Under the pieces are notes generated by a model. It worked only from the letters and a program-made list of their open reading frames with translations, did not search any database and was not told the origin of the DNA. DNA of 64,000 nucleotides from Streptomyces sp. V3I7 (lineage in GTDB: Bacteria > Actinomycetota > Actinomycetes > Streptomycetales > Streptomycetaceae). Made by a program: the position numbers and the translations under genes. Where the stretch lies: assembly GCF_030817495.1 (NCBI RefSeq), contig NZ_JAUSZK010000001.1, forward strand, positions 62,001-126,000, given 5' to 3'. Of the stretch, positions 50,023-59,797 are shown one piece after another (the first letter of the stretch is position 1; the number at the start of each line of letters is the position of its first letter).

Positions 50023-51663
50023 ATGACCAGCTACCGCATGCCCGTCCTCGCGGACCCTCCCCAGGCGGAACCCCACACGGTCTATCTGGTGGCGAACGGC
50101 GATCTGCGCCCCGCCGCGAACGTGACCTGCTGGCCGGCGCAGGAGCGGCTCGAATCCGACCTTACGGCCGCCGTCACGTCGCTCGGCTGGCGCATACGAC
50201 GCGGTCACGAGGTCGACGAGGCGAAGGGGCACGGCTTCATCGACAGCCAGCGCGCCGGGATCGAGGTCTTCAGGACGCTGCCCCCGGACGCCCCGCTGAT
50301 CGTGGCGGAGGCGGTCTGGCAGTACAGTCACCACCTGCTCGCCGGCCTGCGCAGCCACCGGGGTCCCATCCTGGTCGTGGCCAACTGGAGCGGCCAATTC
50401 CCGGGCCTGGTCGGCCTGTTGAATCTCACCGCCAGCCTGACCAAGGCGGGCAGGAAGCACTCGGCGCTCTGGAGCAAGGACTTCACCGACGACTGGGCCC
50501 TCGCCGGTCTCAAGGCCTGGCTCAGCACAGGCGAGTTGGCGCACGACCAGAGTCACGTACGCCCGCTGCCCTCATCCGCCCTGTCCGGTCCCGAAGTCGA
50601 GCTGGGCCGGGCTCTGGCGGTTCAGCTCTCCACCGAGAAGGCGATCATCGGCGTCTTCGACGAGGGCTGCATGGGGATGTACAACGCCGTCTTCGACGAC
50701 GAGTTGATCAACCCGCTCGGCATCTACAAGGAACGGCTGTCCCAGAGCGCCCTGTTCGCCGAGATGAACACGGTGACCGACGACGAGGCCCGCGCCGTCC
50801 GCGCGTGGCTCGACGCCGCCGGTCTGACCTTCCACCTCGGTACCGACGACGCCACCGAGCTGACCGACGACCAGGTTCACAGCCAGTGCAAGATGTACGT
50901 CGCCGCGCTGCGGATCGCCGACGACTTCGGTCTGGACGCCGTCGGCATCCAGTACCAGCAGGGACTCAAGGATCTCGTCCCGGCGAGCGACCTCGTGGAG
51001 GGGCTCCTCAACAACGTCCAGCGGCCGCCGGTCCGCAGCCGCGACGGTGCGCGCGAGCTGTACGCGGGCGCTCCGCTCCCCCACTTCAACGAGGTGGACG
51101 AGGGCGTGGCCGTCGACGCCCTCGTGACCAATCGGGTGTGGACCGCGATGGGGCTCGACCCCGCCACCACCCTCCACGACATCCGCTGGGGCGAGCAGTA
51201 CGGCGACGACTTCGTCTGGGTGTTCGAGATATCCGGCGCCGTTCCCGCCTCGCACAACGGCGGATACGAGAAGTCGTACAGCATGCGCCAGCCGCCCATG
51301 TACTTCCCGCTCGGCGGCGGCACGCTGAGCGGGGTGTCGAAGCCGGGCGAGATCGTCTGGTCGCGGGTGTTCATCATGGACGGCGCCCTGCACGTCGACC
51401 TCGGCCGCGGGACCGTGCCGGAGCTTCCTCCGGAGGAGACCCGGCGCCGCCTCGACGCCACGACGCCGCAGTGGCCGATCATGCACGCGGTGCTGCACGG
51501 CGTCGACCGCGACCAGTTGATGGCACGCCACAAGGCCAACCACCTCAACGTCGCCTACGGTCCGGACGCGCGGACTGCGGACAAGGCCCTTGTGGCGAAG
51601 GCCGCGATGTTCGACGCGCTCGGGGTGCGCGTGCATCTGTGCGGTGACGTGCCCCTCGGCTGA
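50023..51663 (+). CDS. L-fucose/arabinose isomerase-like protein
   Basis: The 546-residue protein resembles the FucI/AraA superfamily: TLPPDAPLIVAEAVWQYSHH, PILVVANWSGQFPGLVGLLN, AIIGVFDEGCMGMYNAVFDD, and LDAVGIQYQQGLKDLVPASD with the metal-binding Glu/Asp/His pattern expected in the centre, then PPMYFPLGGGTLSGVSKPGE near the C-terminus. It would convert an aldose imported by the ABC system to the ketose that the FGGY kinase phosphorylates. It lies 36 bp after the kinase in the same LacI-controlled operon. The exact sugar cannot be told; a deoxyhexose or pentose is likely. Confidence 0.82.
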   Translation: MTSYRMPVLADPPQAEPHTVYLVANGDLRPAANVTCWPAQERLESDLTAAVTSLGWRIRRGHEVDEAKGHGFIDSQRAGIEVFRTLPPDAPLIVAEAVWQYSHHLLAGLRSHRGPILVVANWSGQFPGLVGLLNLTASLTKAGRKHSALWSKDFTDDWALAGLKAWLSTGELAHDQSHVRPLPSSALSGPEVELGRALAVQLSTEKAIIGVFDEGCMGMYNAVFDDELINPLGIYKERLSQSALFAEMNTVTDDEARAVRAWLDAAGLTFHLGTDDATELTDDQVHSQCKMYVAALRIADDFGLDAVGIQYQQGLKDLVPASDLVEGLLNNVQRPPVRSRDGARELYAGAPLPHFNEVDEGVAVDALVTNRVWTAMGLDPATTLHDIRWGEQYGDDFVWVFEISGAVPASHNGGYEKSYSMRQPPMYFPLGGGTLSGVSKPGEIVWSRVFIMDGALHVDLGRGTVPELPPEETRRRLDATTPQWPIMHAVLHGVDRDQLMARHKANHLNVAYGPDARTADKALVAKAAMFDALGVRVHLCGDVPLG

Positions 51664-51833
51664 GGACGCCGACCGGCGGCCCTGGCGAGACGACCGGCTG
51701 GCCTGACGTGACGACTGGCAGACCTGACGTGACGACCGACGTGCCTGGCGTGCGGACCGGCGCGCCTGACGCCCTGTCGGGCACGCCGATTAGGGTGGCC
51801 ACGCTACGCAGGCTGACAGAAGGGTTGCCGGTC

Positions 51834-52505
51834 ATGGCCATGATCCACCGCACGACGATGAACCCCACCAAGCTGGAGCTTCTTCAACCGTGGCTGCCCG
51901 CGCAGCCCTGGTACGTCGGCCAGGGCGGGCGTCCGGTGCTGAGCAGGGTCGGCGGTTTCCGGCTCGACGACCCCGAGGGCGAGGTCGGCATCGAGTTCAT
52001 GGTGGTCGCCGACGAGTCCGGTGACGAGCCGGTCGCGTACCACGTCCCGCTCACGTACCGCGCGGCACCGCTCGACGGAGCGGATGACGCTCTGCTCGGG
52101 ACGTCCGAGCACGGGGTCCTCGGGACCCGTTGGATCTACGACGGCACCCACGACCCGGTCCTCGTCGCCACACTGTTCGCTCTCCTCCAGGGCGACGCCG
52201 AACCACAGGCCCAGGGAGTGTCCGACACCCCGGATCCGTCCGTGACCTGGCACTTCGCCCCCGCCGGCGGTCGCCCCTCGCTCAAGTCCTCGATCACGAC
52301 CCACGGGAGCGAGGGCACGGAGCTGCGCTTGGAGACGATCGCCGACGGCGAGGCCGGCAAACTGATCGCCCGGGTGACGCGCGTGCTGCGCCCCGACGCC
52401 GGTGCGCCGGGTGCCGTCGGGCAGGTCACCACCGGCTGGCGCCTGCCCGACGGCACGGAGCAGCGCGGCGCCTTCGTCGTCGTACACGACGCATCGGCGG
52501 CATAG
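51834..52505 (+). CDS. Maltokinase N-terminal-cap-like protein
   Basis: The 223-residue protein consists only of the N-terminal cap domain seen on maltokinases: KLELLQPWLPAQPWYVGQGG, VAYHVPLTYRAAPLDGADDA, and LGTRWIYDGTHDPVLVATLF. The kinase lobes are absent. Stand-alone cap proteins of this type occur in actinobacteria and are sometimes labelled alpha-glucan related; their role is unknown. The ATG at 51834 has AAGGG nine bases upstream, and residues upstream of it derive from short 21-bp-like degenerate repeats (51665-51760). It is last on this strand before the convergent phzF-like gene. Confidence 0.7.
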   Translation: MAMIHRTTMNPTKLELLQPWLPAQPWYVGQGGRPVLSRVGGFRLDDPEGEVGIEFMVVADESGDEPVAYHVPLTYRAAPLDGADDALLGTSEHGVLGTRWIYDGTHDPVLVATLFALLQGDAEPQAQGVSDTPDPSVTWHFAPAGGRPSLKSSITTHGSEGTELRLETIADGEAGKLIARVTRVLRPDAGAPGAVGQVTTGWRLPDGTEQRGAFVVVHDASAA

Positions 52506-52525
52506 CGCGCACGCCGGGCCCTGCC

Positions 52526-53422
52526 CTAGACGGTGATCGGCACCGCCTGCCCCGTGACCCGTGTCCGCGCGTCCTGCGGATCCACGTCGATCCGCAGGAC
52601 GCTGGGGCGGCCCATGTCCTCGCCCTGGCGGATCACGACCGTGGCGGGAGGGGTGACAAGGCCCAGCGTGCGGAGGTATCCGCCGAAAGCCGCGGCCGCC
52701 GCTCCGGTCGCCGGGTCCTCCACGACGCCCCCGACCGGGAACGGGTCGCGGGCGTGGAATCGCTCCGGCGACTCGCGCCACACGAGGTGGACGGTGGTCC
52801 AGCCGTGACGCCGCATCACCTCGGCGAGGCCTTCGAAGTCGTAGTCGAGGTCGGCCAGACGCGCTCGGGACGCCGCGGCGAGCACCAGGTGGTCGTTCCC
52901 GCCGAACGCCACGTGCGGCGGGAGGGCCGGGTCCAGGTCACCGGGAGCCCAGCCGAGGGCCGTGAGCACCGCGTCCGACTCGGTGCTCAGGGCGGGGCGG
53001 GAGCGGGTCGGGACGCTGGTGAGGGTGGCCAGCACCGCGCCGGCGCCGTCCACCCTGGTGGCCACGGGGATCTCGCCCGCGGGCGTGTCGAGGACGATCT
53101 CGCCGGGGCCCAGTCGTTCGGCGAGGGCCACGGCGAGAGCCACGGTCGCGTGCCCGCAGAAGGCCACTTCGGCGAGCGGGCTGAAGTAACGGACGCGGAA
53201 GCGGCGCGACGCCTCGTCGTGATCGGTGACGAAGACCGTCTCCGAGTAGCCGACCTCGGCGGCGATGGTGAGCATCGCCGCGTCGTCGAGCGCCGAGGCG
53301 TCCAGCACGATCCCGGCAGGATTGCCGCCCGCCGGGTCGTGGGTGAAGGCGGCGTAGCGCAGGGGCTCGGCAGGCGGCCGCGGGAAGGTCACGGGACTCG
53401 TCCCGCTCACGTCGGTGGTCAT
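52526..53422 (-). CDS. PhzF-family isomerase/epimerase
   Basis: The 298-residue protein matches PhzF: FTHDPAGGNPAGIVLDASAL (GNPAG), VGYSETVFVTDHDEASRRFR with the catalytic Glu in SET, VRYFSPLAEVAFCGHATVAL (FSPxxEVxFCGHAT), and the mirrored C-terminal motif GGVVEDPATGAAAAAFGGYL. The family catalyses hydrogen shifts such as in phenazine synthesis, but most members act on unknown small molecules. No phenazine genes are nearby. The ATG at 53422 is the natural start. It is convergent with the cap-domain gene. Confidence 0.88.
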   Translation of the reverse strand: MTTDVSGTSPVTFPRPPAEPLRYAAFTHDPAGGNPAGIVLDASALDDAAMLTIAAEVGYSETVFVTDHDEASRRFRVRYFSPLAEVAFCGHATVALAVALAERLGPGEIVLDTPAGEIPVATRVDGAGAVLATLTSVPTRSRPALSTESDAVLTALGWAPGDLDPALPPHVAFGGNDHLVLAAASRARLADLDYDFEGLAEVMRRHGWTTVHLVWRESPERFHARDPFPVGGVVEDPATGAAAAAFGGYLRTLGLVTPPATVVIRQGEDMGRPSVLRIDVDPQDARTRVTGQAVPITV

Positions 53423-53655
53423 GGTGCGTCAGGCTGCCACCTGGCGCCCATCACGTCCACCTTCCGTCCTCCCCGCCGAGCCCATCGGCCCAGGACGGCA
53501 ACGGCCCGGCCGTCGGCCCGAGTTCGGCCGTCGCCGCATCGGTCGGCGCAGGAGGTGCCGGCCCCGATCAGCAGCGCGTCGTCCTTATCGGAGAGCCACC
53601 CTGATCTAGCATGTTGATCACTCGGGGATTCCGTGGTCAGAACGGAGTTGGCGGC

Positions 53656-55137
53656 GTGCCCTTCGCGGAGTCGGAGCCGGATTCGGTCGACGGTGGCGAC
53701 GGCGGTGGCGGCGGCCCCGGATCTCCTGAGCCGAGTGCGGACGGGCGGCGCCCCGCCGCCTCTTCGGCACCGCTACTGGCCGTGTGCGCCGGGTACTTCA
53801 TGGTCATCCTGGACGTCACGATCATCAACGTGGCGGTCCCCGTCGTCGGCCGTGACCTGTCGGCCTCGCTCACCGGCATCCAGTGGATCACGGACGGATA
53901 CACCCTGGTCTTCGCCGGGCTCCTGATGACCGGTGGCGCGCTGGGCGACCGGTTCGGTAACCGGCGCGTCTTCTGCGCGGGCGTGGTGGTGTTCACGCTG
54001 GCCTCCGCCGCGTGTGCCTTCGCGCCGAGCGCCTCCTTCCTCGTCGGCGCCCGGCTCGTCGAGGGGCTCGGCGCGGCGCTGATCGTCCCCGGCTCGCTCG
54101 CCCTGCTCCAGGAGGCCTATCCGGCACCGGCGGCACGCTCGCGCGCCTTCGGGCTGTGGGGCTCGATGGCCGGCATCGCCGCCTCCGCCGGGCCCCTGCT
54201 CGGCGGCCTGCTGGTCTCGACGGTCGGCTGGCGCTGGGTCTTCCTCATCAATCTGCCGGTCGGAGTGGTCTGTCTGGCCCTGACGCTGCGGTACGTCGCT
54301 CCGTCGCCGCGTCACGCCGACCGGTCCCTGGACTGGCCGGCCCAGTGCGCCGTGTTGGCGGCGGTGGCCCTGCTGACGGCGTCCCTGAACGAGGCCGGAC
54401 GGCGCGGCTGGTCCGACCCCGCCGTGCTCGCCGGGCTGGGCCTGACCGTGGTGGCCGCCGCCGCGTTCGTGCTGCGCGAGCGGCTGGCCCGGTGCCCGGC
54501 TCTGCCGCCGCGTCTGCTGCGCCGACGCGCGATGAGCGGCGCGGCCGCCGCGGGCCTGCTGTTCAACTTCGGCTTCTACGGCATGGTGTTCACCGCCAGC
54601 CTGGACTTCCAGCACCAGCGCGGCCTCAGTGCCCTCGAAACGGGGCTGGCCCTGTTCCCGGCGGTGGCGGTGACCATGTTCGCCTCCGTTCTGTCCGGGC
54701 GGCTGAGCCGTCGCACGGGGGACCGCCCACTCGTGGTCACCGGCATGCTCCTGGGCGCCGCGGGCCTGGCCGGCTGGGCGGCGGCCGGCTCCGAGCCCGC
54801 GTACCCGCTGCTGGTGGCGCCGATGATGGCCGCCGGGTTCGGTACGTCCTTCGCGCTCACCGGCGCGACCGCCACCGTGATGGGTGCCGCTCCCCCGGCG
54901 TACGCGGGAGCCGCCTCCGCCCTGTTCAACACGGCCCGCCAGATCGGCAGCGCGACCGGCGTGGCCCTCGGCGGCAGCCTCCTTGCCTCCAGCGCCGACT
55001 ACGCCACCGGCGTGCGGGTCAGCATGGCCATCGGGGCCGTCGCCTACCTGCTCGCGGCGGTCATCGCGTGGCGGTGCGTGCCGGAGAAGGCGGGGAGGAC
55101 GAGGAAGGCGGACAGGGCGGACGTACGGAGCCGGTGA
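53656..55137 (+). CDS. DHA2-type MFS drug exporter (EmrB/QacA-like)
   Basis: The roughly 493-residue protein has a Gly/Pro-rich N-terminus, then the DHA2 pattern: APLLAVCAGYFMVILDVTII, GIQWITDGYTLVFAGLLMTG, GALGDRFGNRRVFCAGVVVF (motif A), LVEGLGAALIVPGSLALLQE, and motif C GSMAGIAASAGPLLGGLLVS. About 14 helices are expected. It would extrude toxic organic compounds with protons. GTG 53656, with ACGGAG eight bases upstream, is preferred; ATG 53611 is the alternative. It is divergent from phzF and convergent with the CHAT gene. No regulator is adjacent. Confidence 0.86.
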   Translation: MPFAESEPDSVDGGDGGGGGPGSPEPSADGRRPAASSAPLLAVCAGYFMVILDVTIINVAVPVVGRDLSASLTGIQWITDGYTLVFAGLLMTGGALGDRFGNRRVFCAGVVVFTLASAACAFAPSASFLVGARLVEGLGAALIVPGSLALLQEAYPAPAARSRAFGLWGSMAGIAASAGPLLGGLLVSTVGWRWVFLINLPVGVVCLALTLRYVAPSPRHADRSLDWPAQCAVLAAVALLTASLNEAGRRGWSDPAVLAGLGLTVVAAAAFVLRERLARCPALPPRLLRRRAMSGAAAAGLLFNFGFYGMVFTASLDFQHQRGLSALETGLALFPAVAVTMFASVLSGRLSRRTGDRPLVVTGMLLGAAGLAGWAAAGSEPAYPLLVAPMMAAGFGTSFALTGATATVMGAAPPAYAGAASALFNTARQIGSATGVALGGSLLASSADYATGVRVSMAIGAVAYLLAAVIAWRCVPEKAGRTRKADRADVRSR

Positions 55138-55150
55138 GGACGTACGAGGC

Positions 55151-56380
55151 TCACACGCCCGTGTGGATGTGGGCCGCCCAACGAGTCGGCAGGAGCGGGT
55201 CGGTGGCCCGGGCCTCGCGGACCGCTCGGTGCAGGGCCAGGGCGGTGTCGCCGGAACCGTGCTCGGCGTAGAAGGTGCGCGCCATCCGGGCCGCCGTGTG
55301 GTCGTCGACCTGCCACAGCGTGGCGATCACATGACGGAAGCCGACGAGTCGGAACGCGGAGCCCAGGTGGATCGACTCGCCGGCGAACTCGCCTGTGCTG
55401 CGGGCCGTCGAGCAGGCGGAGAGATAGGCGAGTTGGGCGTGGGAGGCCCGCAGGCGGTGCAGATCCGTGATCGTCAACGGCTGGTCGTGCAGGACGAGAT
55501 GGCTGCCCGACGGATGGGCCGGGTCGTGATGGGCGTGGCAGGCGAAGTGCGCCCACCGGCTCGACGGGAGTACGTCGGCCACCGCGGCCCTGGTGGCCTG
55601 GGGACCGAGGAGGAGCCGCGCCCCGGCGGCGTGTCCGAGGTCCGTGGCCTCGGTGAGCGTGGCCGGGAGGGGCGCGTGGCCCGGGGTGTCCGGGATGGCG
55701 ACGACCAGGGGGCGGCCGACGGGGGCGGCGGCGTCCGGGGTCCTCGGCAGGGCGCGGATCGTCGGGGTGTACGACGAGACGACCCGGTCGAGCACCGTCG
55801 CGGCCCCCTCGTCGAAGTGCCCGGCGGCGTGCAGGGGAAGGCCGCCCAGCGCACCGGTCGGTGACCACCACACCCTCGGCCAGGTGCCACCGTCCGGCGG
55901 CGCGCTCGTGTGCCCCAGGACCTGGAGAACCGGGGCGGCCACCGTGTCCCAGAGCCAGCCGAGGGTCTCCCGGGTCGTGGCCTGGGCCTTGAGGCGGTCG
56001 ACCAGCTTCAGGCGCGGGTTCTCCGCCACGGCCGCCGCCGCACCGAACTCCGTTGTCCGACGGTCGAGTTCGTCGTGACGCAGGTTGGGCAGCGGCACCA
56101 CACGCAGGCCGTTTCGGCGGTCGAGGACGAGGGCGTCGCAGCGGTGCCGGCTGACGTTCACGGTCACCACGGAGCCCTGCTGCGGGACCAGCGCGCGCAG
56201 TTGATCGGCCTCCGGGGCGTCGAGGAAGTCCTCGAGTCCGGGAAGGCGGCGGATCTCGCGCAGCGTCCGCTGCCACTGGATGCCCAGCGCGTGTCGGCGG
56301 TCGGGATCCGGGGAGGGTTCGGCGAGCGCCGCGCGGACGGCATCGAGGTTGGCCGCCAACTGCGGTGCGGTCGCGCCGAG
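55151..56380 (-). pseudogene. CHAT protease domain, downstream part of a nonsense-split gene
   Basis: In the same frame as the upstream part and directly after a TAA at 56381-56383, the sequence continues LGATAPQLAANLDAVRAALA and contains a CHAT (caspase HetF associated with TPRs) domain. PSSRWAHFACHAHHDPAHPS carries the catalytic His and HAQLAYLSACSTARSTGEFA the catalytic Cys, followed by GSAFRLVGFRHVIATLWQVD. Only a weak internal TTG at 56359 could restart translation. CHAT proteases act in caspase-like signalling and programmed cell death. The protease core appears intact, so the gene may be recently inactivated, phase-switched, or read by readthrough or reinitiation. Confidence 0.75.
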
Positions 56381-58354
56381 TTAGGCCAGTTCGCGGTCCA
56401 CTTCGAGAGCGGCGGACAACAGCACGGACCGTCCGTGCTCCAGGAGTTCGAGGGCTGTCTCTGAACGGCCGTCCTGGAGGGCGACCGCGGCCGCGTCGCC
56501 GGCCAGCTGGAACCGCCGGGACAGCAGCCGCTCCTGGTCGGCCGGGCGCAGATGGAGCGGGACGAGCTCGGGCAGCCGGGCGATGGCCGCGCGGTAACCG
56601 GCCAAGGACTCGGGCCAGTCCCCGAGCGAGGCGGCCCACTCACCCCACAGCGTCGCGTCCGCGATGCGCTGGTCGGTCGTCGCGCCGGGCGCGGAGGCGG
56701 CGGTGCGCATCACGCAGATCGCCTCGCGCAGCGCGGCGGGGTCGTGGCGTTCGCGGGAGAGCTGGGCGAGTCCGTGTGCGAGGTTGTGCAGCGAAGTGAC
56801 GTGCCCGGAGGGCAGATCGGGCGCGGCGACCGCTTGGCGGTAGCAGTCGATGACCGCGTCGAGGGCGTCGGGGGTCTCCGGCCGGCCGTGCCAGGTGGCG
56901 AGGGCGGCGCCCAGGTTGTTCAGCAGCTCGGCCCGTCGGGACGCGGCCGGGTCCGCCAGCTCCCGGCGCAACAGGCCGATGGCCTCCTCCAGCGGCTCCG
57001 GGTCGGCGGCGTCGCCCTCGAGTTCGTCGTGCGCGCGGTAGGTCAGGAGGAGGGCGGCGGCGAGATCCCGGCGATCCCCGGAGTCGTACGCGCGCCCCGG
57101 TTCGGCGGATTCGTAGGCGCGCCCCGGTTCGGCCTCGGCGGCGGCGACCTGCTCGCGCAGGATCCGGACGGCATCGAGGAGGTGGCCCACCATTCCGTCG
57201 TGCCGGAACTGGACCATCAGGGCACGGGCGAGTACGGGGCGGGCGGTGCGGAGCAGTCCGGGATCTCCTTCGGCGAGGTCGACGGCCTCGCTCGCGTGGG
57301 CCACGGACTCGTGGAGGGAGTCGGTGTCGGAGGTGTTCTGGTAGCGCTCGCGCAGCATGACGCTCAGCTGGGTCAGGTGGCCGACGCGGGGGCGGTGCCC
57401 GAGGGAGCGGCCGACCCGGACCGCGGTGCGTACGGCGGTGATCGCGTCGCTGAGGGTGGCCCGGTCGGGGGCGGCCATGTGGCGGGCGTAGCAGGCGTCG
57501 GCGAGCAGGGCCCAACGAGCGGGCAGGCTCGGGTCGTTGACGGGGACGCTGCCGATCCCGGCCCTCAGGAGGGCGACCGCCTCGTCCAGTTCCGCCGGGT
57601 CGCCGTCCTGCGAGCCGCGCTGGTAGAGGGCCTCACCGAGCATCCGGCGGGCCTGGTCGAGGTCGGCGGGCGCGGTGCGGTCCTGGGCGGCGCAGCGCAG
57701 CCGGGCGATGGCGCGGTCGAGGTCGGAGCGGTTTGCGGTGTGCTGGGCGCGGAGTTGGAGCGCCATGGTCAGGAGCAGGTCGGCGGACCTGTGCGTGCCG
57801 TCGCCGGGTGGCGTGACCGCGAGCACGTGGTAGAGGGTGTCGACGAGATGGTCCAGAGTGGGCCGCGCCGTGGCGGACGCTGCCCGATCGAGGCTTCGCA
57901 GCGCGTTGTCCGGCAGGTCGTCGCGCTCGCGGGGCGAGGTCGTCCGGGCCGCCTCGGCCATCAGCTCCTCGCCGGCGCGGAGCAGGGCCGCGTGCGGGTC
58001 CCGGCGTACGGCCGCCGTGCGGCGGAACAGGTCGTCCACCTGCTCGGGTACGTCCTTCGGGCGGCGCCGGTGGGCGACGGCGAGGTGGGAGAGCGCGGTC
58101 ACGTACGGACTCTCGGCACCGGCGGCGTCGCCCTGCCGCAGCAACGCGAGATGGCCGTACCAGCGCAGCAGGCCCAGCGCCAGGAAGGCCTCGACGTCGG
58201 GCCGGCCCCAGCGGTCCTGCAGGGGTGTGCGGACCAGGCGCGCCGCCTCCAGGTCGGCGTCGGGTGCGAGCACCAGCTCCGGGTCGCCGGTACGACGGAA
58301 GGCGTCGATGCGGGCCTGGACGGCGGCGACGGCCGCCCGTCTGTCGTTCCTCAT
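56381..58354 (-). pseudogene. TPR-rich N-terminal part of the nonsense-split CHAT gene
   Basis: From ATG 58354 the frame encodes 657 residues of helical repeats: LGEALYQRGSQDGDPAELDE, LLADACYARHMAAPDRATLS, LNNLGAALATWHGRPETPDA and LHNLAHGLAQLSRERHDPAA are TPR-like units. It ends at ELLEHGRSVLLSAALEVDRE then LA and TAA, the exact place where CHAT proteins continue (typically L-x-x-L). A G-to-T change of a GAA codon would explain the stop. The full product would be 1068 residues, TPR sensor plus protease. A duplicated segment EPGRAY occurs near residue 415. Confidence 0.75.
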
Positions 58355-58385
58355 CCGTCACCGCTCACCGCTCACCGCTCGTCGC

Positions 58386-59354
58386 TCAGCCGTCATGGGG
58401 CGGCGACATCAAGCGGAAGAACATGTCACTGAACCGCTGGGACCCCTTGATCGTGTGCGGCCGCTCCGCGCTGCCCATGCCGTCGGCGATCGCCGCCTTC
58501 CAGTCCGGGATCACGACGGTCTCCAGCACACCGTCCGACCACCAGAACAGTTCCTCGCTCAGCCGCCGTTCCGACGCCTCGGGAAGGTCGCGGAGCTTGC
58601 CTCCGTACTTCTGGAGGTACGGCCCGGCCGTGAGGAGATCGGGGCCGTTGATGATCCAGAACACCAGGCCGTCCGTACGCGGCACCACGACCAGGACGCC
58701 GTACGGGGCGGGCCGTCCGATGAGCTCGTCCAGCCGCAGCACCTGCGCGGCCGTGTGCTCGCCGGTGCCGAGCACCACGCAGAGCGGGGAGTCGCCGGCG
58801 ACCGCCTCGTGGATGTCGCAGGGCTCACGCCGGAGGTTGGCCATCGCGGCCGACCACACCTCGGCGGGCGACACGTCCCACCGTCGCGTCTGCTCGGTGT
58901 CGATGGTCAAGTCGCCGTACTCACCCTTGAGTTGCACCTCGGCTACCAGCCCGCCGCCGACGACCCGGGTCATCGCGTCCAGCCGGTGGTTCCCGTACCC
59001 CTCCGCGAGTCGCACGACGGGCAGGAGCGCGCCGCGAGCCGACGCGTAGGGCATGGCCCGCTGTTCCTGTGCTTCCCGCTCCGCTTCAGCGCACCACTGC
59101 GGGTACTGCTCCACCGTCGTACGCCACTGCTCGGGAGGCTCGTTCCTCAGCCACAGGGCGAGTTGTACGAGGTCCAGCTCGGGAACCGGGCTCCCGCCCG
59201 CCGCCGGCCAGGCGATGCGCGGCGCCCCGGCGTAGTCGGGCGCGAGGCACGCGCGGACCAGCTCCTGGAAGACCGCCCACTCCTCGGCACCGAACCAGGA
59301 ACACCAGCCCGGCGGGGACGAGTGGTTGGGCCTCGATCGCCGGAAGAGCGCCAT
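58386..59354 (-). CDS. Hypothetical protein next to the CHAT gene
   Basis: The 322-residue soluble protein starts MALFRRSRPNHSSPPGWCSW and contains IDTEQTRRWDVSPAEVWSAA, HEAVAGDSPLCVVLGTGEHT, APYGVLVVVPRTDGLVFWII and LSEELFWWSDGVLETVVIPD. I recognise no family with certainty; the alternating strands and helices and the middle VLGTGEHTAAQVL look like an enzyme or a sensor. No signal peptide or membrane helix. It precedes the TPR-CHAT gene by 31 bp on the same strand, so the two are probably one operon and may act together. Confidence 0.6.
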   Translation of the reverse strand: MALFRRSRPNHSSPPGWCSWFGAEEWAVFQELVRACLAPDYAGAPRIAWPAAGGSPVPELDLVQLALWLRNEPPEQWRTTVEQYPQWCAEAEREAQEQRAMPYASARGALLPVVRLAEGYGNHRLDAMTRVVGGGLVAEVQLKGEYGDLTIDTEQTRRWDVSPAEVWSAAMANLRREPCDIHEAVAGDSPLCVVLGTGEHTAAQVLRLDELIGRPAPYGVLVVVPRTDGLVFWIINGPDLLTAGPYLQKYGGKLRDLPEASERRLSEELFWWSDGVLETVVIPDWKAAIADGMGSAERPHTIKGSQRFSDMFFRLMSPPHDG

Positions 59355-59434
59355 GACACCCAGGGTACGATCACGCTTACTCTCTGAACAGACTTCAGAA
59401 ACTGCGGGTCGCTGCGAGGGGCGGGACGTGACTG

Positions 59435-59797
59435 ATGACGGCTGAGGAACTGGCGCGCTTCTGCGCCGAGTTGCCCGACCTCCGTGCCGCCTTGCGCGGC
59501 TCCCCGCGGCAGCTCGCGCTCCTCGACCAGGCCGAGCACGCGGTCCGCGAGGGCGAGCCCGTGGCGCCGCTGCTGCGGCAGTTGGGGATCGCGGTGAGCA
59601 GCGAGGACAGTCCCCTCACCCGGCGGGACGCGTCGGCCACACGAACTCCGGTACGGGGCAACCCCCATGTGGTGACGGGTACGTATCTGTGCCCGCGCCG
59701 CACATGCCTGCGGGCCGAGGTCCGGCGCACCGGCGAGGGGCTGCCGGTCTGCCATGTGTACGGCGACGCGTTGCGCTTCGTACCGGACGGACGATGA
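59435..59797 (+). CDS. Small Cys-rich protein coupled to a membrane protein
   Basis: The 120-residue protein begins with a helical part (MTAEELARFCAELPDLRAAL, QLALLDQAEHAVREGEPVAP). It ends with a small zinc-ribbon-like unit, VVTGTYLCPRRTCLRAEVRR and GEGLPVCHVYG, that holds C-x4-C and C-H. The stop overlaps the ATG of the membrane-protein gene (ATGA), so translation is coupled. I know no named family. Divergent from the CHAT-linked operon with only 80 bp between the starts, it may be part of the same system. Confidence 0.6.
   Translation: MTAEELARFCAELPDLRAALRGSPRQLALLDQAEHAVREGEPVAPLLRQLGIAVSSEDSPLTRRDASATRTPVRGNPHVVTGTYLCPRRTCLRAEVRRTGEGLPVCHVYGDALRFVPDGR

Noticed and set aside
56552..58432. 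A 626-codon plus-strand frame opposite the TPR-CHAT gene
   Set aside because: Gly/Val/Glu-rich antisense pattern; the minus strand has TPR-like repeats and continues into the CHAT domain.
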